Shown one piece after another: positions 1 through 5,166 of a stretch of 5,166 nt of DNA. The notes under the pieces are model-generated. The model did not search any database. It saw only the letters and a list, made by a program, of their open reading frames with translations, and was not told where the DNA came from. The stretch is taken from the NCBI GenBank assembly GCA_947173915.1, contig CAMWGZ010000093.1, positions 1 to 5,166 on the forward strand. The letters are read 5' to 3'. Numbering within the stretch: the stretch's first letter is position 1; every line of letters begins with the position of its first letter. The translations under genes and the position numbers were made by a program. Source of the stretch: an uncultured Alistipes sp. (GTDB lineage: Bacteria; Bacteroidota; Bacteroidia; Bacteroidales; Rikenellaceae).

Positions 1-1
1 C

Positions 2-1294
2 GCCACGCTGCTGGACGCCATCATGACGATGGGCAACCTGGGCGAGAACTACGAATTCCTGGCCATGAAGTCGGCGGGCATGTCGCTGCCGCAGATCCTC
101 AAGCCGCTGATCGTGCTCACGGGCCTCATCGCCGTCGGCAGCTTCTTCGTCGTGAACAACCTGGTTCCCTATTCGAACAGGAAGATGCAGAGCCTGATCT
201 TCGACATCAAGCAGATGAAGCAGACCATCGAGTTTCAGGACGGCCTGTTCTTCAACGGCATTGACGACATGAGCATCCGCGTCGGCCATCAGGATCCCGA
301 GACGGGGCTGCTGACCGACGTGCTGATTTACAGCAACCCCAAGAACAAGGGGGGCGACATGACCACCACGCTGGCCGACTCGGGCTACATCCGCCTCTCG
401 GACGACAAGCGTTTCCTGGAGGTCATTCTCTTCGACGGCGAGCGCTACGACCAGACCCGCAGCGCCAGCGCCTGGTACAACAAGAGCACCCTGGACCGCT
501 ATGTCTTCGCGTTGCAGCAGGCGAATCTTCCGATGAAGGGATTCGACATGCAGCGCACCGATGCCAGCCTTTTCAACAACAGCCAGACACAGAATATCCG
601 CGAGCTGCAACAGCAGATCGACACCCTCGAGCGTCAGGTCAGCAGCGCGACGACCCGTTCGTACGACCCGCTGCTCAAGGACCGCATCTTCTCGCGCGAC
701 TCGACGATCATCGTCGCGGTCGATTCGCTCTCGGAGGCCCGGCGCGGACTCCCGACGATCGAGGCGCTCGACTCGTTGCAGTCGCTCGACCTGCGTACGC
801 GCAGCCGCATCTGGAACCAGGCGGTTACCGCGGCCCGCAACTCGCGCTCCATGTTCTCGTTCGACGAGTCGCAGGCCAAGGACGCGCTCAACCAGCTCTA
901 CCGCAGCAAGGTCGAGTGGCACCGCAAGATTTCGCTGCCCGTCTCGATCATGATCTTCTTCCTGATCGGCGCACCGCTGGGCGCCATCATCCGCAAGGGC
1001 GGTCTGGGCATGCCGATCGTCATCTCGGTCATCTTCTTCGTGATCTACTACATCATCAGCCTCTCGGGCGAGAAGATGGCCAAGGAGGGCACCTGGGAGG
1101 CGCTCTACGGCATGTGGCTGTCGCCTTTCATACTGGCACCGATCGCCGTCTATCTGACCTACAAGGCCACCAACGACTCCTCGTTGCTGGATATGGATTG
1201 GTACCGGGCCAAACTCAAGCCGCTCGCCGACCGGCTCGAAGCGCTTGTCGGGCGGGCGGTCCGCATCGTGCGGAAAGAGAGAGATAAAAAGTAA
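2..1294 (+). CDS. LptF/LptG-family lipopolysaccharide export permease, 5' end missing
   Basis: Inner-membrane permease of the LptF/LptG (YjgP/YjgQ) family, which with LptB forms the ABC transporter that pulls LPS from the inner membrane into the Lpt bridge. The reading frame is open to the left edge: the seven codons before the ATG at base 23 continue the family's conserved segment, so that ATG is internal and the first transmembrane part is missing. Counting from that Met, I see the conserved NLGE...AMKSAG region (4-19), a membrane segment (about 28-45), a beta-rich periplasmic region (about 50-180), and three C-terminal membrane segments (about 303-323, 330-350, 365-383) with the family signature GAPLGAIIRKGGLGMP between the first two. 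Between the periplasmic part and the last membrane segments lies an insertion of roughly 110 residues, starting with a short coiled-coil-like stretch (RELQQQIDTLERQV, about 192-205) and rich in charged residues. The C-terminal tail is basic. Which of LptF or LptG it is cannot be decided here. Probably first in a transcript with ribBA, 18 bases downstream. Confidence 0.9.
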   Translation, partial: ATLLDAIMTMGNLGENYEFLAMKSAGMSLPQILKPLIVLTGLIAVGSFFVVNNLVPYSNRKMQSLIFDIKQMKQTIEFQDGLFFNGIDDMSIRVGHQDPETGLLTDVLIYSNPKNKGGDMTTTLADSGYIRLSDDKRFLEVILFDGERYDQTRSASAWYNKSTLDRYVFALQQANLPMKGFDMQRTDASLFNNSQTQNIRELQQQIDTLERQVSSATTRSYDPLLKDRIFSRDSTIIVAVDSLSEARRGLPTIEALDSLQSLDLRTRSRIWNQAVTAARNSRSMFSFDESQAKDALNQLYRSKVEWHRKISLPVSIMIFFLIGAPLGAIIRKGGLGMPIVISVIFFVIYYIISLSGEKMAKEGTWEALYGMWLSPFILAPIAVYLTYKATNDSSLLDMDWYRAKLKPLADRLEALVGRAVRIVRKERDKK

Positions 1295-1312
1295 AAATCC
1301 AATAGAATACCC

Positions 1313-2536
1313 ATGAAAACCGAAAGAACACTGAATACGATCGAAGAGGCGATCGAAGATTTCCGCAACGGCAAGGTGGTCATCGTCGTCGATGACGAGG
1401 ACCGCGAGAACGAGGGCGACTTCGTCCTGGCGGCCGAGAAGATAACCCCCGAGATCGTCAATTTCATGCTCAAGAACGGACGCGGCGTGCTCTGCGTTCC
1501 GCTTTCGGAGGAGCGTTGCGCCGAGCTGGAGCTCGGCATGATGGAGGAGAACAACACCTCGCTGCTGGGTACGCCCTTTACCGTGACGGTCGATCTTCTG
1601 GGCGAGGGGTGCACCACCGGTGTGTCGATCCACGACCGTGCGGCCACCATCCGCGCGCTGGCCGATCCCCGGACCAAACCCTCCGACCTGGGTCGTCCGG
1701 GCCATATCAACCCGCTGCGCGCCCGCCAGAAGGGGGTGCTGCGCCGTCCGGGTCACACGGAGGCGGCGGTCGATCTGGCGCGTCTGGCCGGCTTGCAGCC
1801 TGCGGGCGCGCTGATCGAGATCATGAACGAGGACGGCTCGATGGCCCGCCTGCCGCAGCTGTTCGGGATCGCCGACAAGTTCGGCCTGAAGATCGTCTCG
1901 ATCGCCGATCTGATCGCCTACCGCCTGCGCAACGAATCGATCGTCGAGCGGGGCGAGACGGCCGAGATGCCGACCGAGTACGGCATGTTCCGCGTCACGG
2001 TCTTCCGCCAGAAGAGCAACGGACTGGAGCACATGGTGCTGACCAAGGGCGAGTGGAGCGAGGAGGAGCCGGTGCTCATCCGCGTGCACTCCTCCTGCGC
2101 TACGGGCGATATTTTGGGTTCGTGCCGCTGCGACTGCGGTGCGCAGCTCCACGAGTCGATGCGCATGATCGAGCGCGAGGGCAAGGGTGCGATCGTCTAT
2201 CTGAGTCAGGAGGGACGCGGCATCGGACTTTTCAACAAGATCGCGGCCTACAAGCTGCAGGACGAGGGACTCGACACGGTCGATGCCAACGTGCGGCTGG
2301 GCTTCGGAGTCGATGAGCGCGACTACGGCGTGGGTGCGAGCATCATCCGCGAGATGGGCATCAAGCACATGCGCCTGATGACCAACAACCCCCTCAAGCG
2401 GGTCGGCCTGGAGGGCTACGGACTGAAGATCGACGAGATCGTTCCGATCGTCATCGCCCCCAACAAATACAACGAGCGCTATCTGGCGACCAAGCAGGAG
2501 CGGATGCACCACGAGCTGAACCTGTGCAAACATTAA
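1313..2536 (+). CDS. ribBA: Bifunctional 3,4-dihydroxy-2-butanone-4-phosphate synthase / GTP cyclohydrolase II
   Basis: Cytosolic enzyme supplying both precursors of riboflavin: the N-terminal domain makes 3,4-dihydroxy-2-butanone 4-phosphate from ribulose 5-phosphate, the C-terminal domain opens GTP to a diaminopyrimidine. At 407 residues it has the usual length of the fusion. RibB domain, about 1-207: acidic loop [10 protein letters not shown] (27-36), GH131, RPGHTE (145-150) and E169 match the E. coli catalytic and metal-binding residues by spacing. RibA domain, about 215-400: zinc cysteines C262, C273 and C275 in the C-x10-C-x-C pattern, the QEGRGIG loop (299-305), and Y313, D334 and R336 at the spacing of E. 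coli Y105, D126 and R128. Both halves therefore look active. An additional cysteine, C271, sits inside the zinc motif. The ATG start leaves 18 bases after the permease stop and gives a standard N-terminus; the leader is A-rich with no Shine-Dalgarno sequence. That gap is too short for an FMN riboswitch, so any control must act further upstream in the transcript. Confidence 0.97.
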   Translation: MKTERTLNTIEEAIEDFRNGKVVIVVDDEDRENEGDFVLAAEKITPEIVNFMLKNGRGVLCVPLSEERCAELELGMMEENNTSLLGTPFTVTVDLLGEGCTTGVSIHDRAATIRALADPRTKPSDLGRPGHINPLRARQKGVLRRPGHTEAAVDLARLAGLQPAGALIEIMNEDGSMARLPQLFGIADKFGLKIVSIADLIAYRLRNESIVERGETAEMPTEYGMFRVTVFRQKSNGLEHMVLTKGEWSEEEPVLIRVHSSCATGDILGSCRCDCGAQLHESMRMIEREGKGAIVYLSQEGRGIGLFNKIAAYKLQDEGLDTVDANVRLGFGVDERDYGVGASIIREMGIKHMRLMTNNPLKRVGLEGYGLKIDEIVPIVIAPNKYNERYLATKQERMHHELNLCKH

Positions 2537-2549
2537 TCCCTCGGGTAAG

Positions 2550-3515
2550 ATGAATGCAAAGGATCTGCGGATCGTCTTCATGGGTACGCCCGAGTTCGCC
2601 GTGCCTTCGCTGCGGACGCTGGTCCGCGAGGGCTACAACGTCGTGGCGGTCGTGACCACGCCTGACCGTCCTGCGGGCCGGGGGCAGAAGCTGCACGAGA
2701 GCGACGTGAAGGTCGCCGCCCGCGAGCTGGGACTCCCCGTGTTGCAGCCCGAGAAGCTGCGCGATCCCGAATTCGCCGCCGCCATGCAGGCGCTGCGGCC
2801 CGATCTGGGCATCGTAATCGCCTTCAGGATGCTGCCCGAGGTAATCTGGGCAATGCCGCGTCTGGGCACCTTCAACCTGCACGCCTCGCTGCTGCCCGAC
2901 TACCGGGGGGCCGCGCCGATCAACTGGGCGATCATCAACGGCGAGAGCCGCACGGGTGTGACCACCTTCCTGCTCGACCACGAGATCGACAAGGGTGCGA
3001 TTCTGGGGCGCACCGAGGTGGATATTCTGCCCGAAGACAACGTGGGGACGCTCTACGAGCGGCTCATGTCGCTCGGTGCGGATCTGGTGCGCACGACCGT
3101 CGAGCGTCTTGCGGCGGGCGAGGTCGAGCCCGTGCTGCAACCCCGCGACGATGCGGCCTTCAAGCCCGCGCCCAAGATCTTCAAGGAGGACTGCCTGATC
3201 GACTGGACGTGGCCCGGGAAGCGGATCATCGACTTCATCCGGGGCCTTTCGCCCTATCCGGCGGCCTGGAGCCACCTGATGCGCGGGGGGCAGGAGAGCG
3301 GAAGCCTCAAGATTTTCGAGGCCCGCTTCGAGGCGTGCCCTGCGGCGGAGGTGTCCTGCGGCGCGATCGACACCGACCAGCGCAGCTACCTGCGGGTCCG
3401 CTGCGCCGACGGCTGGGTACACCTGCTCTCCCTGCAACTGTCGGGCAAGAAGCGGATGAACGTGCACGAGCTGCTGCTCGGCTTCCGCGACGGCAACTCC
3501 TGCTCGCTGCAATGA
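2550..3515 (+). CDS. fmt: Methionyl-tRNA formyltransferase
   Basis: Transfers a formyl group from 10-formyltetrahydrofolate to the methionine on initiator tRNA, so that translation can start with formyl-methionine; acts in the cytosol. The 321-residue protein is full length. The N-terminal Rossmann-type formyltransferase domain (about 6-205) opens with RIVFMGTPEFAVPSL. The catalytic trio is visible as N109 and H111 in FNLHASLLPDYRGAAPI and D147 in HEIDKG, with the same 38-residue Asn-Asp spacing as E. coli N106/D144. The C-terminal OB-fold tRNA-binding domain (about 210-317) carries the usual RGLSPYPAAW and LQLSGKKRM segments. The start ATG lies 13 bases after the ribBA stop, so the gene is very probably cotranscribed with ribBA. 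In many bacteria fmt neighbours def or rsmB; neither is visible here, and downstream comes a long non-coding spacer, so fmt is probably the last gene of its operon. Confidence 0.97.
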   Translation: MNAKDLRIVFMGTPEFAVPSLRTLVREGYNVVAVVTTPDRPAGRGQKLHESDVKVAARELGLPVLQPEKLRDPEFAAAMQALRPDLGIVIAFRMLPEVIWAMPRLGTFNLHASLLPDYRGAAPINWAIINGESRTGVTTFLLDHEIDKGAILGRTEVDILPEDNVGTLYERLMSLGADLVRTTVERLAAGEVEPVLQPRDDAAFKPAPKIFKEDCLIDWTWPGKRIIDFIRGLSPYPAAWSHLMRGGQESGSLKIFEARFEACPAAEVSCGAIDTDQRSYLRVRCADGWVHLLSLQLSGKKRMNVHELLLGFRDGNSCSLQ

Positions 3516-3574
3516 TTTCCGGCGCGGCAGCAGAACGAATAATGGATAATGTGTAAAAAAGAGAATAGAGTAGT

Positions 3575-3605
3575 GTTGAACCGAAAACCCCGATGCCTAT
3601 GATTG
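3575..3605 (+). promoter_or_regulatory. Candidate Bacteroidetes-type (-33/-7) promoter
   Basis: The Bacteroidetes primary sigma factor recognises approximately TTTG, a spacer of about 19-21 bases, and TAnnTTTG. Here GTTG (3575-3578) and TATGATTG (3598-3605) are separated by exactly 19 bases, matching 8 of the 10 defined positions. A start would fall near 3612, about 45 bases before the structured RNA candidate at 3656-3828, giving a transcript of about 215 bases. A competing pair is TTTG at 3624-3627 and GCGGTTTC at 3648-3655, matching 7 of 10 with a start near 3660, which would fit the 5' end of the rod better. Such AT-rich matches arise by chance, so this is a weak call. Confidence 0.3.
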
Positions 3606-3635
3606 AATAACAGAAAAGTACCCTTTGATAAAATC

Positions 3636-3654
3636 CCGCCGCATCAGGCGGTTT
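3636..3654 (+). terminator. Short GC hairpin after fmt, possible operon terminator
   Basis: CCGCC (3636-3640) pairs perfectly with GGCGG (3647-3651) around a six-base loop, followed by TTT and preceded by an AT-rich stretch. It lies 120 bases after the fmt stop and just before the long structured RNA candidate. It could end the permease-ribBA-fmt transcript, but the T-run is only three bases. If transcription of the downstream RNA begins near 3612, this hairpin would instead be its 5' stem-loop. The sequence is nearly symmetric, so it could also act on minus-strand transcripts. Confidence 0.4.
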
Positions 3655-3655
3655 C

Positions 3656-3828
3656 ATATAAAAAGCGTTAGCTTTATTCCTTGCTTTCTGAAACTTCGAC
3701 AATTTCTGAGCTGACAAGAGTAAAGTGTAAACGCTCACGTTTCTACGTGGGCTTTACTCATTATTTGTCAGCATAGGTAGTCGAAGACCTCAGAAAGCAG
3801 ATAAGGGTTCAGCCTGCGTTTTTTATAT
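3656..3828 (+). ncRNA. ssrS: 6S-like small RNA (Bacteroidetes type), candidate
   Basis: This spacer segment folds into one continuous rod. Paired blocks, outside to inside: 3656-3667/3817-3828 (12 bp, one G-U); 3671-3673/3811-3813 (3 bp); 3681-3691/3790-3800 (11 bp, one G-U); 3694-3700/3780-3786 (7 bp); 3711-3717/3765-3771 (7 bp); 3718-3725/3752-3759 (8 bp); 3734-3740/3745-3751 (7 bp, one G-U) capped by a TTCT loop. That is 55 pairs in 173 bases. The bubble between closing stem and terminal arm is 3674-3680 against 3801-3810. A closing stem, an asymmetric central bubble and a long bulged hairpin are the hallmarks of 6S RNA, which mimics an open promoter and sequesters housekeeping RNA polymerase. 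AAGGGTTCAGCCTGCG (3803-3818) resembles AAGGGUUACAGCCUGCG near the 3' end of E. coli 6S RNA as I recall it, which sets the strand. The T-run at 3819-3824 may mark the 3' end. Rfam has a Bacteroidetes 6S family (6S-Flavo). Alternatives: a structured leader of the next gene, or a palindromic repeat element. Exact ends are uncertain. Confidence 0.62.
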
Positions 3829-3876
3829 CCCGAGACATAAGCTGTTTTCCGAATTTTGAATTAAAAACACATTATC

Positions 3877-4623
3877 ATGAAAAAACTGTTTCTTCTGTTC
3901 GCGCTCTTCGTGTGCTGCAATTCCGTTTCGGCTCAGGATATCATCGTCAGGAAAGATACCGACGAAATCCCGGCGAAAGTATTGAAGGTCGGCTCCGGGG
4001 AGATCGAATACAAAAAATGGGACAATCCCGACGGCCCGGTCTATACGCTTCCCGCGCAGGAGGTGTTCTGCATCAAGTATCAGAACGGCTCGAAAGAGGT
4101 CATTGCTGCGGCCGAAACACCGGCCGCAGTGTCCCGTGCCGGCCGCAGTGCTGTGCGTCCCCGCTATCAGGGCGAAATATCTTTCGGCTACGGTCTTTGC
4201 GTCAGCGACTTCGGATCGGAGCTGGATTTGCACCGAATCGTCTTCGAGACGGTACACGGCGTGCGTGTCAATCCCTACTTCTTCGCCGGTGTCGGCGTGG
4301 GTGTCAATTGTTTCTTCCAGGATCTTTACGGATTTGTGGGCGATCAGGTGGTTGAACTGGGAACCGGAGGTACCGTTCTTCCCGTCTTCGCCGATTTCAA
4401 AGGATACTATCCCGTCAGCGACAAGTTTGCCGTTTATCTGGCGTGGGACCTCGGCGCTGCGTGCGGTGTCGGAGGTTATTTCAAGGGCGGAAGCGATTTT
4501 TACACCGCTATCGGTCCGGGTGTGAAGCTCGGTCGTCGGGGCGGCGGCGATTTTGGCATCCGCTTCCAGCACATGGGCGAAGGACTCAACGCGATCGTCT
4601 TCCGTGTCGGCCTCAATTTTTGA
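3877..4623 (+). CDS. Secreted, probable outer-membrane beta-barrel protein of unknown function
   Basis: A 248-residue exported protein whose specific function I do not recognise. Residues 1-19 are a clear signal peptide (MKK, a hydrophobic core, then SVSA|QD); the cysteines at 13-14 do not form a convincing lipobox, so signal peptidase I is more likely. Residues 20-75 (DIIVRKDTDEIPAKVLKVG, then EIEYKKWDNPDGP and YTLPAQEVFCIKYQNG) resemble a small module often found at the N-terminus of Bacteroidetes envelope proteins. An Ala/Pro/Arg linker (about 76-97) leads to a region of alternating aromatic and small residues (98-248) with many glycines, ending in the strand FRVGLNF; a terminal Phe is typical of proteins inserted by the BAM machinery. 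The length fits a small barrel of about eight strands. The start is the ATG after an A-rich, Shine-Dalgarno-free leader. GAATTTTG (3851-3858) resembles a -7 box but has no good -33 partner. The gene stands alone, downstream of the 6S-like RNA and convergent with the thioredoxin gene. Confidence 0.85.
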   Translation: MKKLFLLFALFVCCNSVSAQDIIVRKDTDEIPAKVLKVGSGEIEYKKWDNPDGPVYTLPAQEVFCIKYQNGSKEVIAAAETPAAVSRAGRSAVRPRYQGEISFGYGLCVSDFGSELDLHRIVFETVHGVRVNPYFFAGVGVGVNCFFQDLYGFVGDQVVELGTGGTVLPVFADFKGYYPVSDKFAVYLAWDLGAACGVGGYFKGGSDFYTAIGPGVKLGRRGGGDFGIRFQHMGEGLNAIVFRVGLNF

Positions 4624-4646
4624 TGCGGACCCAGTGTGAACCAATC

Positions 4647-4680
4647 GGAGGGAAGGGGTGCTCCGCCGCTCCTTCTCTTC
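4647..4680 (+). other. Purine/pyrimidine hairpin in the 3' UTR of the barrel protein gene
   Basis: GGAGGGAAGGGG (4647-4658) can pair along its full length with CTCCTTCTCTTC (4669-4680), 12 pairs of which three are G-U, around a ten-base loop. The G-U pairs become A-C mismatches on the minus strand, so the hairpin is stable only in plus-strand RNA, the sense of the gene that stops 23 bases upstream. It is followed by only two T residues, so it is more likely a 3'-end stabilising element than a full terminator. Confidence 0.35.
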
Positions 4681-4689
4681 TTCAGAATG

Positions 4690-4726
4690 ACGAACGGGTG
4701 CTTCCTTTTCAGGGGCACCCGTTCGT
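4690..4726. terminator. Bidirectional terminator between convergent genes
   Basis: ACGAACGGGTGC (4690-4701) pairs perfectly with GCACCCGTTCGT (4715-4726), and in plus-strand RNA the stem continues for four more pairs (4702-4704 with 4712-4714, two of them G-U) to leave a seven-base loop. It lies 66 bases after the barrel gene stop and ten bases beyond the thioredoxin stop. On the plus strand it is followed by TTGTTG, a broken T-run; on the minus strand no T-run follows. The position between two convergent stops and the stem strength support a shared terminator. Confidence 0.75.
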
Positions 4727-4735
4727 TTGTTGTGG

Positions 4736-5107
4736 CTATTTTTTCATCAGCGCGCTGTCGATGATGCGCTTCAGATCGACTTTGGGCCGTACGCCCGTCG
4801 TCATCTGCGGCATGCCCTGCATCGGGATGAAGAGCAGCGTCGGGACCGAACGCACGCCGAACGCCTCGGCCAGCTCCGGTTCGCGGTCGATATCGACCTT
4901 GTAGAAGTCGATCCGGTCCTTGTACTGGTAGTCGGCGGCCAGCTCTTCGAAGGTCGGTGCCAGTGCCTTGCAGGGACCGCACCAGGAGGCGAAGAAGTCG
5001 ATGACCGCCGGACGCTCGCCCCGGAACTTCCATGCGCCCTTTCCCTGGTCGATGTCGGCGATCTTCTCGATGAACTCCTTTTTTGTCAGTTGCTTTACTG
5101 CTTCCAT
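4736..5107 (-). CDS. Thioredoxin, single-domain, cytosolic
   Basis: Small thiol-disulfide oxidoreductase that keeps cytosolic protein disulfides reduced, normally recycled by thioredoxin reductase. Counting from the ATG at 5107 it has 123 residues. The active site is WCGPCK (42-47); the buried Asp of the family is D37, six residues before the first active-site Cys as in E. coli; the cis-proline is in SVPT (87-90); and K70 fits the conserved lysine. No signal peptide or membrane segment is visible. The region before the first core strand (GKGAWKFRGERPAVIDFFA) is a little longer than in E. coli thioredoxin and is usual in Bacteroidetes. The frame stays open upstream to a TTG at 5146, but the added 13 residues (HVFLQNNQKAKD after the start) look like translated leader; the first in-frame ATG is 5107, and it follows an A-rich stretch as expected in this phylum. 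Transcribed toward the barrel gene, with a shared terminator beyond its stop. I leave the symbol blank because several thioredoxin paralogues are usual in these genomes. Confidence 0.94.
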   Translation of the reverse strand: MEAVKQLTKKEFIEKIADIDQGKGAWKFRGERPAVIDFFASWCGPCKALAPTFEELAADYQYKDRIDFYKVDIDREPELAEAFGVRSVPTLLFIPMQGMPQMTTGVRPKVDLKRIIDSALMKK

Positions 5108-5166
5108 ATCTTTTGCTTTTTGGTTGTTTTGCAGAAAAACATGCAAACACGATGCCGGACCGAACC

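Noticed and set aside
1295..1312. An FMN riboswitch or other leader control before ribBA
   Set aside because: The intergenic gap is only 18 bases, far too short for an FMN aptamer.
2451..3512. A 353-codon minus-strand open frame opposite fmt
   Set aside because: It lies antisense to a well-supported fmt gene; its translation is rich in Arg, Ala, Gly and His without domain motifs, as expected for a shadow frame in GC-rich DNA.
3307..3738. A minus-strand 143-codon frame spanning the 3' end of fmt and the spacer
   Set aside because: Half of it is antisense to fmt and the rest is the palindromic RNA segment; no motif and no plausible promoter support it.
3656..3828. A miniature inverted-repeat transposon or insertion-sequence remnant
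   Set aside because: The inverted repeat has terminal arms, but no flanking target duplication or transposase fragment is visible, and the bulged rod with a bubble fits a structured RNA better. A copy-number search of the genome would settle it.
3851..3858. GAATTTTG as the -7 box of the barrel gene promoter
   Set aside because: No TTTG-like -33 element lies 19-21 bases upstream; the nearest T-run is about 26 bases away and belongs to the RNA 3' end. Kept only as a remark in the gene entry.
3823..4644. A 273-codon minus-strand open frame opposite the barrel gene
   Set aside because: The plus-strand product has a signal peptide, an export-type domain order and a terminal Phe; the minus frame shows no recognisable motif and runs into the structured RNA spacer.
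4500..5150. A second minus-strand frame overlapping thioredoxin
   Set aside because: It begins at GTG, is out of frame with the clear WCGPC thioredoxin and yields an Arg/Gly-rich sequence; it is a shadow.

Overview
The window looks like a chromosomal segment of a high-GC member of the Bacteroidales, most like Alistipes/Rikenellaceae. The case rests on Bacteroidetes-style protein families (a fused RibBA, an LptF/LptG permease with a large inserted segment, a secreted small barrel protein with a characteristic N-terminal module, a single-domain thioredoxin), on A-rich leaders without Shine-Dalgarno sequences before the start codons, and on GC-rich coding sequence separated by AT-rich spacers. 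The genus is an inference from overall character.

Layout. Bases 1-3515 hold three tightly packed plus-strand genes, probably one transcript: the 3' part of an LptF/LptG-family lipopolysaccharide-export permease (cut by the left edge), ribBA (bifunctional riboflavin-precursor enzyme) and fmt (methionyl-tRNA formyltransferase). The gaps are 18 and 13 bases. All catalytic residues that can be placed in RibBA and Fmt are present.

Bases 3516-3876 are the only long stretch without a protein gene. It is not empty. It contains a short GC hairpin (3636-3651), a weak Bacteroidetes-type promoter candidate (3575-3605) and a 173-base segment (3656-3828) that folds into one long rod: a 12-bp closing stem, an asymmetric bubble, and a long bulged terminal hairpin, with a T-run in the 3' closing strand. 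This is the architecture of 6S RNA, the small RNA that binds RNA polymerase. A 16-base stretch at the 3' end also resembles the corresponding part of E. coli 6S RNA as I remember it. I regard it as a 6S-like RNA gene of the Bacteroidetes type; this is the most interesting item in the window.

Bases 3877-4623 encode a secreted, probably outer-membrane beta-barrel protein of unknown function. It converges with a minus-strand thioredoxin gene (4736-5107). The 112 bases between the two stop codons hold a plus-strand-favouring hairpin near the barrel gene and a strong hairpin (4690-4726) that can serve as terminator for both genes.

The genes do not form a single pathway: envelope biogenesis, flavin synthesis, translation initiation, a global transcription regulator candidate, an envelope protein and redox maintenance sit side by side. 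I see no mobile element, CRISPR array, tRNA or rRNA, and no obvious new multi-gene system.
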